Below, piece by piece: positions 62,053-64,000 of a stretch of 64,000 nt of DNA. The DNA is from G020354785 sp964461435 (GTDB taxonomy: Bacteria > Bacteroidota > Bacteroidia > Bacteroidales > UBA10428). Numbering within the stretch: position 1 is the first letter of the stretch; each line of letters opens with the position of its first letter. Under the pieces are notes generated by a model that did not search any database, was not told the DNA's origin, and saw only the letters and a list, made by a program, of their open reading frames with translations. The stretch covers positions 1-64,000 of the forward strand of contig CAYWUI010000001.1 in the NCBI GenBank assembly GCA_964461435.1. Direction: 5' to 3'. The position numbers were made by a program, and so were the translations under genes.

Positions 62053-63882
62053 TCAATCTGCACTGATAAACTTTGACAGTAATTTTATGTATGCGGCCTG
62101 GTAATAGATTGCAGGTTCGCTAAGTTCCCATGAAGCCTCGGGGTAGCCATCATTGAAGTCCATGTAACATTTTTGCATGGGCTGTCTTGATATTTCCGTT
62201 ACCGTGCCATCGTACCTGAAATTAGGCCCGCCGGGCATGAGTCCCGGTATAGGATTCCTATCCCATTCCGAGCCGTCTCTAAACCAGTCATGATAAATTT
62301 CATCAGTGCATAAGTCAGCTCCATACCTGTACATATTACTTATATATACTATGCCTAAGGGATTAACACCGTGAAAATAGTGAAGGATCCCCAACGCCCG
62401 GTTTAGGTATTTGTCCTTGTTATTACCATAAAGGTTATAGGTTATAAAGTCATAGTTTGCAGCTCCAAGGGCAGCACGCGGATTATTTGATCCCCAGTTA
62501 TAAAGTGTCATGGGGATGTAAGCCATATAAAGGTCATCCCGGGGCCTGAACTGGAAAAGGTGCAGTCCGTATCCCTCCTTTTTGCGCTGCGCAAGGATAT
62601 CATTCCTGGCATTTTCATCAGCATCTGCAAGGGTTGTGTAATAAAGCAGTGCATCCCCAACATGACTGAAATATAAATAGGAATAGATATCATAGAAAGG
62701 GGAGGTTATATAAAACCTGTTTTTTACGATCTCGTTATAATTCTCTTCACCTGTAAGGGCAAATAGATATATGGCCGTAACAACTTCCATCTCATCCTGT
62801 TTTTCAAGGCCGATATCAGCATCCCCCGATTTTATTTCCTGGCTGTCGCATGTATCTGAGCGCGAATTATTGTGGTACCAGTCCCACGCTCTGACAGAAC
62901 GTTCTTTTAAACCGTTTGCGTATTCTTTTAATTCAGGAAAGTTTGAGAATACCAGTGCCGCGTGGGCAAACATTCCGGCAGTGGCAATTGTGGAAGATGA
63001 ACACTCGGGCCCATAATAGCGGGGGCGCTTATCGGCACTCGGCGGAGTTACCGTGTTATAATCTATATTTCCCAGCTTGATTAATACTCCACCGTCACCC
63101 TGCTGCATCTTTTTTATCCATTCCAGCTCGTATCTTACTTCATCAATAATATCCGGAATGCCGTTACCTGATTCGGGAATATTGAAATCGTCCGTAAAGA
63201 TACCGGGGTTCTGCCGGTAAGATGTCAGCAACATATGGACCGGACTTGCGGCAAAGGTTACATATTTATTATAGTCACCGGCATCCATCCATCCCCCTGA
63301 GAGATCCTTTGCAGTGGCCTTGTTACCCTTATCGTACAGATACAGGGCTTCCTTATCCTGTCCGTCCCCCATGAAGGCTGCCGCATCAGTCCACGGATCT
63401 TCGGCATAAGGTTTTTCTTTGGGAGAGTTAAGGCGCTGATAGTAAAACACGCGCATTACTGCATTTAAAATATCTTTATAAACATTTTTTGCTATCGCAA
63501 ACTTGTATGATCCCACTTCTTTCTGCTTATCATAAACATAATATTCACCTTCTTCGTTTACCTCGCTGAAATCAAACCACCATCCCTTATCACCTGCTGT
63601 AAAATCAACAGCCCCCCTGTTCCATTCTGTTAAGCTTCCCGAGTAAATAACTTCATCGTTATTCCATTTGCGAACTTCATAAACTGTGCCCGGGATAAAC
63701 TCATCATTAGCGTTAAACCCTATTTGCGGATTGACAATGACGGCAACCTTTTTATCATCTGTACGGTAACCGAACTGATCGACCATTATGTATTTTTGTA
63801 TACTATCCGGTTTTGCAAACAAGCCTGTAGCAATGATAAATAATACCGTGCAGGTAGCAGTAAGTTTTTTATGGTCAGTCAT
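62053..63882 (-). CDS. Glycoside hydrolase family 9 protein
   Basis: The 609-residue protein has a signal peptide (about 1-23), an N-terminal Ig-like cellulase domain (about 28-130, DQFGYRTDDKKVAVIV) and a GH9 (alpha/alpha)6 barrel. Catalytic segments are GGWMDAGDYNKYV (Asp pair) near 195-207 and the terminal WELSEPAIYYQAA with the acid Glu. HGVNPLG near 505 is a further GH9 mark. It should hydrolyse beta-1,4-glucan or a related glucan in the periplasm or outside. A perfect AGGAGG precedes its ATG. Confidence 0.93.
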   Translation of the reverse strand: MTDHKKLTATCTVLFIIATGLFAKPDSIQKYIMVDQFGYRTDDKKVAVIVNPQIGFNANDEFIPGTVYEVRKWNNDEVIYSGSLTEWNRGAVDFTAGDKGWWFDFSEVNEEGEYYVYDKQKEVGSYKFAIAKNVYKDILNAVMRVFYYQRLNSPKEKPYAEDPWTDAAAFMGDGQDKEALYLYDKGNKATAKDLSGGWMDAGDYNKYVTFAASPVHMLLTSYRQNPGIFTDDFNIPESGNGIPDIIDEVRYELEWIKKMQQGDGGVLIKLGNIDYNTVTPPSADKRPRYYGPECSSSTIATAGMFAHAALVFSNFPELKEYANGLKERSVRAWDWYHNNSRSDTCDSQEIKSGDADIGLEKQDEMEVVTAIYLFALTGEENYNEIVKNRFYITSPFYDIYSYLYFSHVGDALLYYTTLADADENARNDILAQRKKEGYGLHLFQFRPRDDLYMAYIPMTLYNWGSNNPRAALGAANYDFITYNLYGNNKDKYLNRALGILHYFHGVNPLGIVYISNMYRYGADLCTDEIYHDWFRDGSEWDRNPIPGLMPGGPNFRYDGTVTEISRQPMQKCYMDFNDGYPEASWELSEPAIYYQAAYIKLLSKFISAD

Positions 63883-63887
63883 GATAA

Positions 63888-63893
63888 CCTCCT
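63888..63893 (-). promoter_or_regulatory. Strong Shine-Dalgarno sequence of the GH9 gene
   Basis: On the minus strand this is AGGAGG, five bases before the ATG at 63882-63880. It fixes the start and is unusual, since most starts in this window have no such site. The remaining 63894-64000 is AT-rich and shows no TAnnTTTG element. Confidence 0.75.
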
Positions 63894-64000
63894 GTTTAAT
63901 ATTAAATAAATCAATTTATCATTTAAAGATAAAAATCATTATGAATATAATAATTCAGATATAAAAAAAAGCAGGTAAACCAGCATAAAAAATAATTCAA

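Noticed and set aside
1..64000. CRISPR arrays, tRNA or rRNA genes, insertion sequences and prophage genes
   Set aside because: Looked for on both strands by eye. No regular repeat-spacer pattern, cloverleaf, transposase or phage gene was seen; a tRNA scan would be decisive.

Overview
The window comes from a member of the Bacteroidota, most likely an uncultured, anaerobic, Bacteroidales-like lineage. The support is: AT-rich sequence; a type IX secretion C-terminal sorting domain; Bacteroidota-restricted families (DUF3078, DUF5723, DUF4380, PorV-like and helix-hairpin-helix outer-membrane proteins); a ribosomal protein S16 with a long acidic tail; starts that mostly lack a Shine-Dalgarno sequence; and several promoters with the Bacteroidota -7 element TAnnTTTG. 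A membrane pyrophosphatase fits an energy-limited anaerobe. The window is a scaffold: 100 N separate rpsP from rpsT (25846-25945). It is mostly chromosomal core. I see no tRNA, rRNA, CRISPR, transposase or prophage gene.

Layout. 1-7.7 kb: edge lipoprotein fragment, CPBP protease, then sppA-lpxK-purine nucleoside phosphorylase, folK, mutL and a small membrane protein. 7.9-12.3 kb: gmhA, a lipoprotein, a DUF5723 outer-membrane protein and a ComM/YifB ATPase in one tight run. 12.4-25 kb: membrane pyrophosphatase, peptidase T, lipoate ligase, acyltransferase, a large TPR protein opposite a TPR/PP2C signalling phosphatase, and a nucleoside transporter. 25-30.9 kb: rimM-rpsP, gap, rpsT, radC, two tandem rhomboids, an EEP-family protein and a PLP dehydratase. 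31.9-36 kb: a compact queD-yidD-znuA-znuC-znuB-metallo-beta-lactamase run dominated by zinc proteins. 36.8-41.4 kb: an S9 peptidase facing a three-gene run of radical SAM, ATP-grasp and DUF434 genes. 41.5-48.3 kb: rtcB, an internally deleted TetR regulator, an outer-membrane barrel, an ABC ATPase, two FtsX-type permeases and a LolA-like periplasmic protein. 48.4-55.4 kb: HU, a lone LytTR protein, DUF3078, a T9SS-exported DUF4380 protein, GNAT, MFS and PAP2 genes, and an AraC remnant. 55.4-64 kb: obgE-adk-hpt, then purE, two outer-membrane proteins, a methyltransferase and a GH9 glycosidase at the right edge.

How the genes work together. Housekeeping purine genes (purE, hpt, adk, PNP, NupC-type transporter) are spread through the window. 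Envelope functions dominate the rest. The least ordinary parts are the seven-gene rtcB/TetR/barrel/ABC/LolA-like run, which looks like a self-contained inner-to-outer-membrane lipid or lipoprotein export system whose regulator has lost its DNA-recognition helix; the radical SAM/ATP-grasp/DUF434 trio, whose DUF434 member carries PIN/NYN-like acidic residues; the zinc cluster; and two broken regulators (TetR and AraC). None of these proves a new system from sequence alone.
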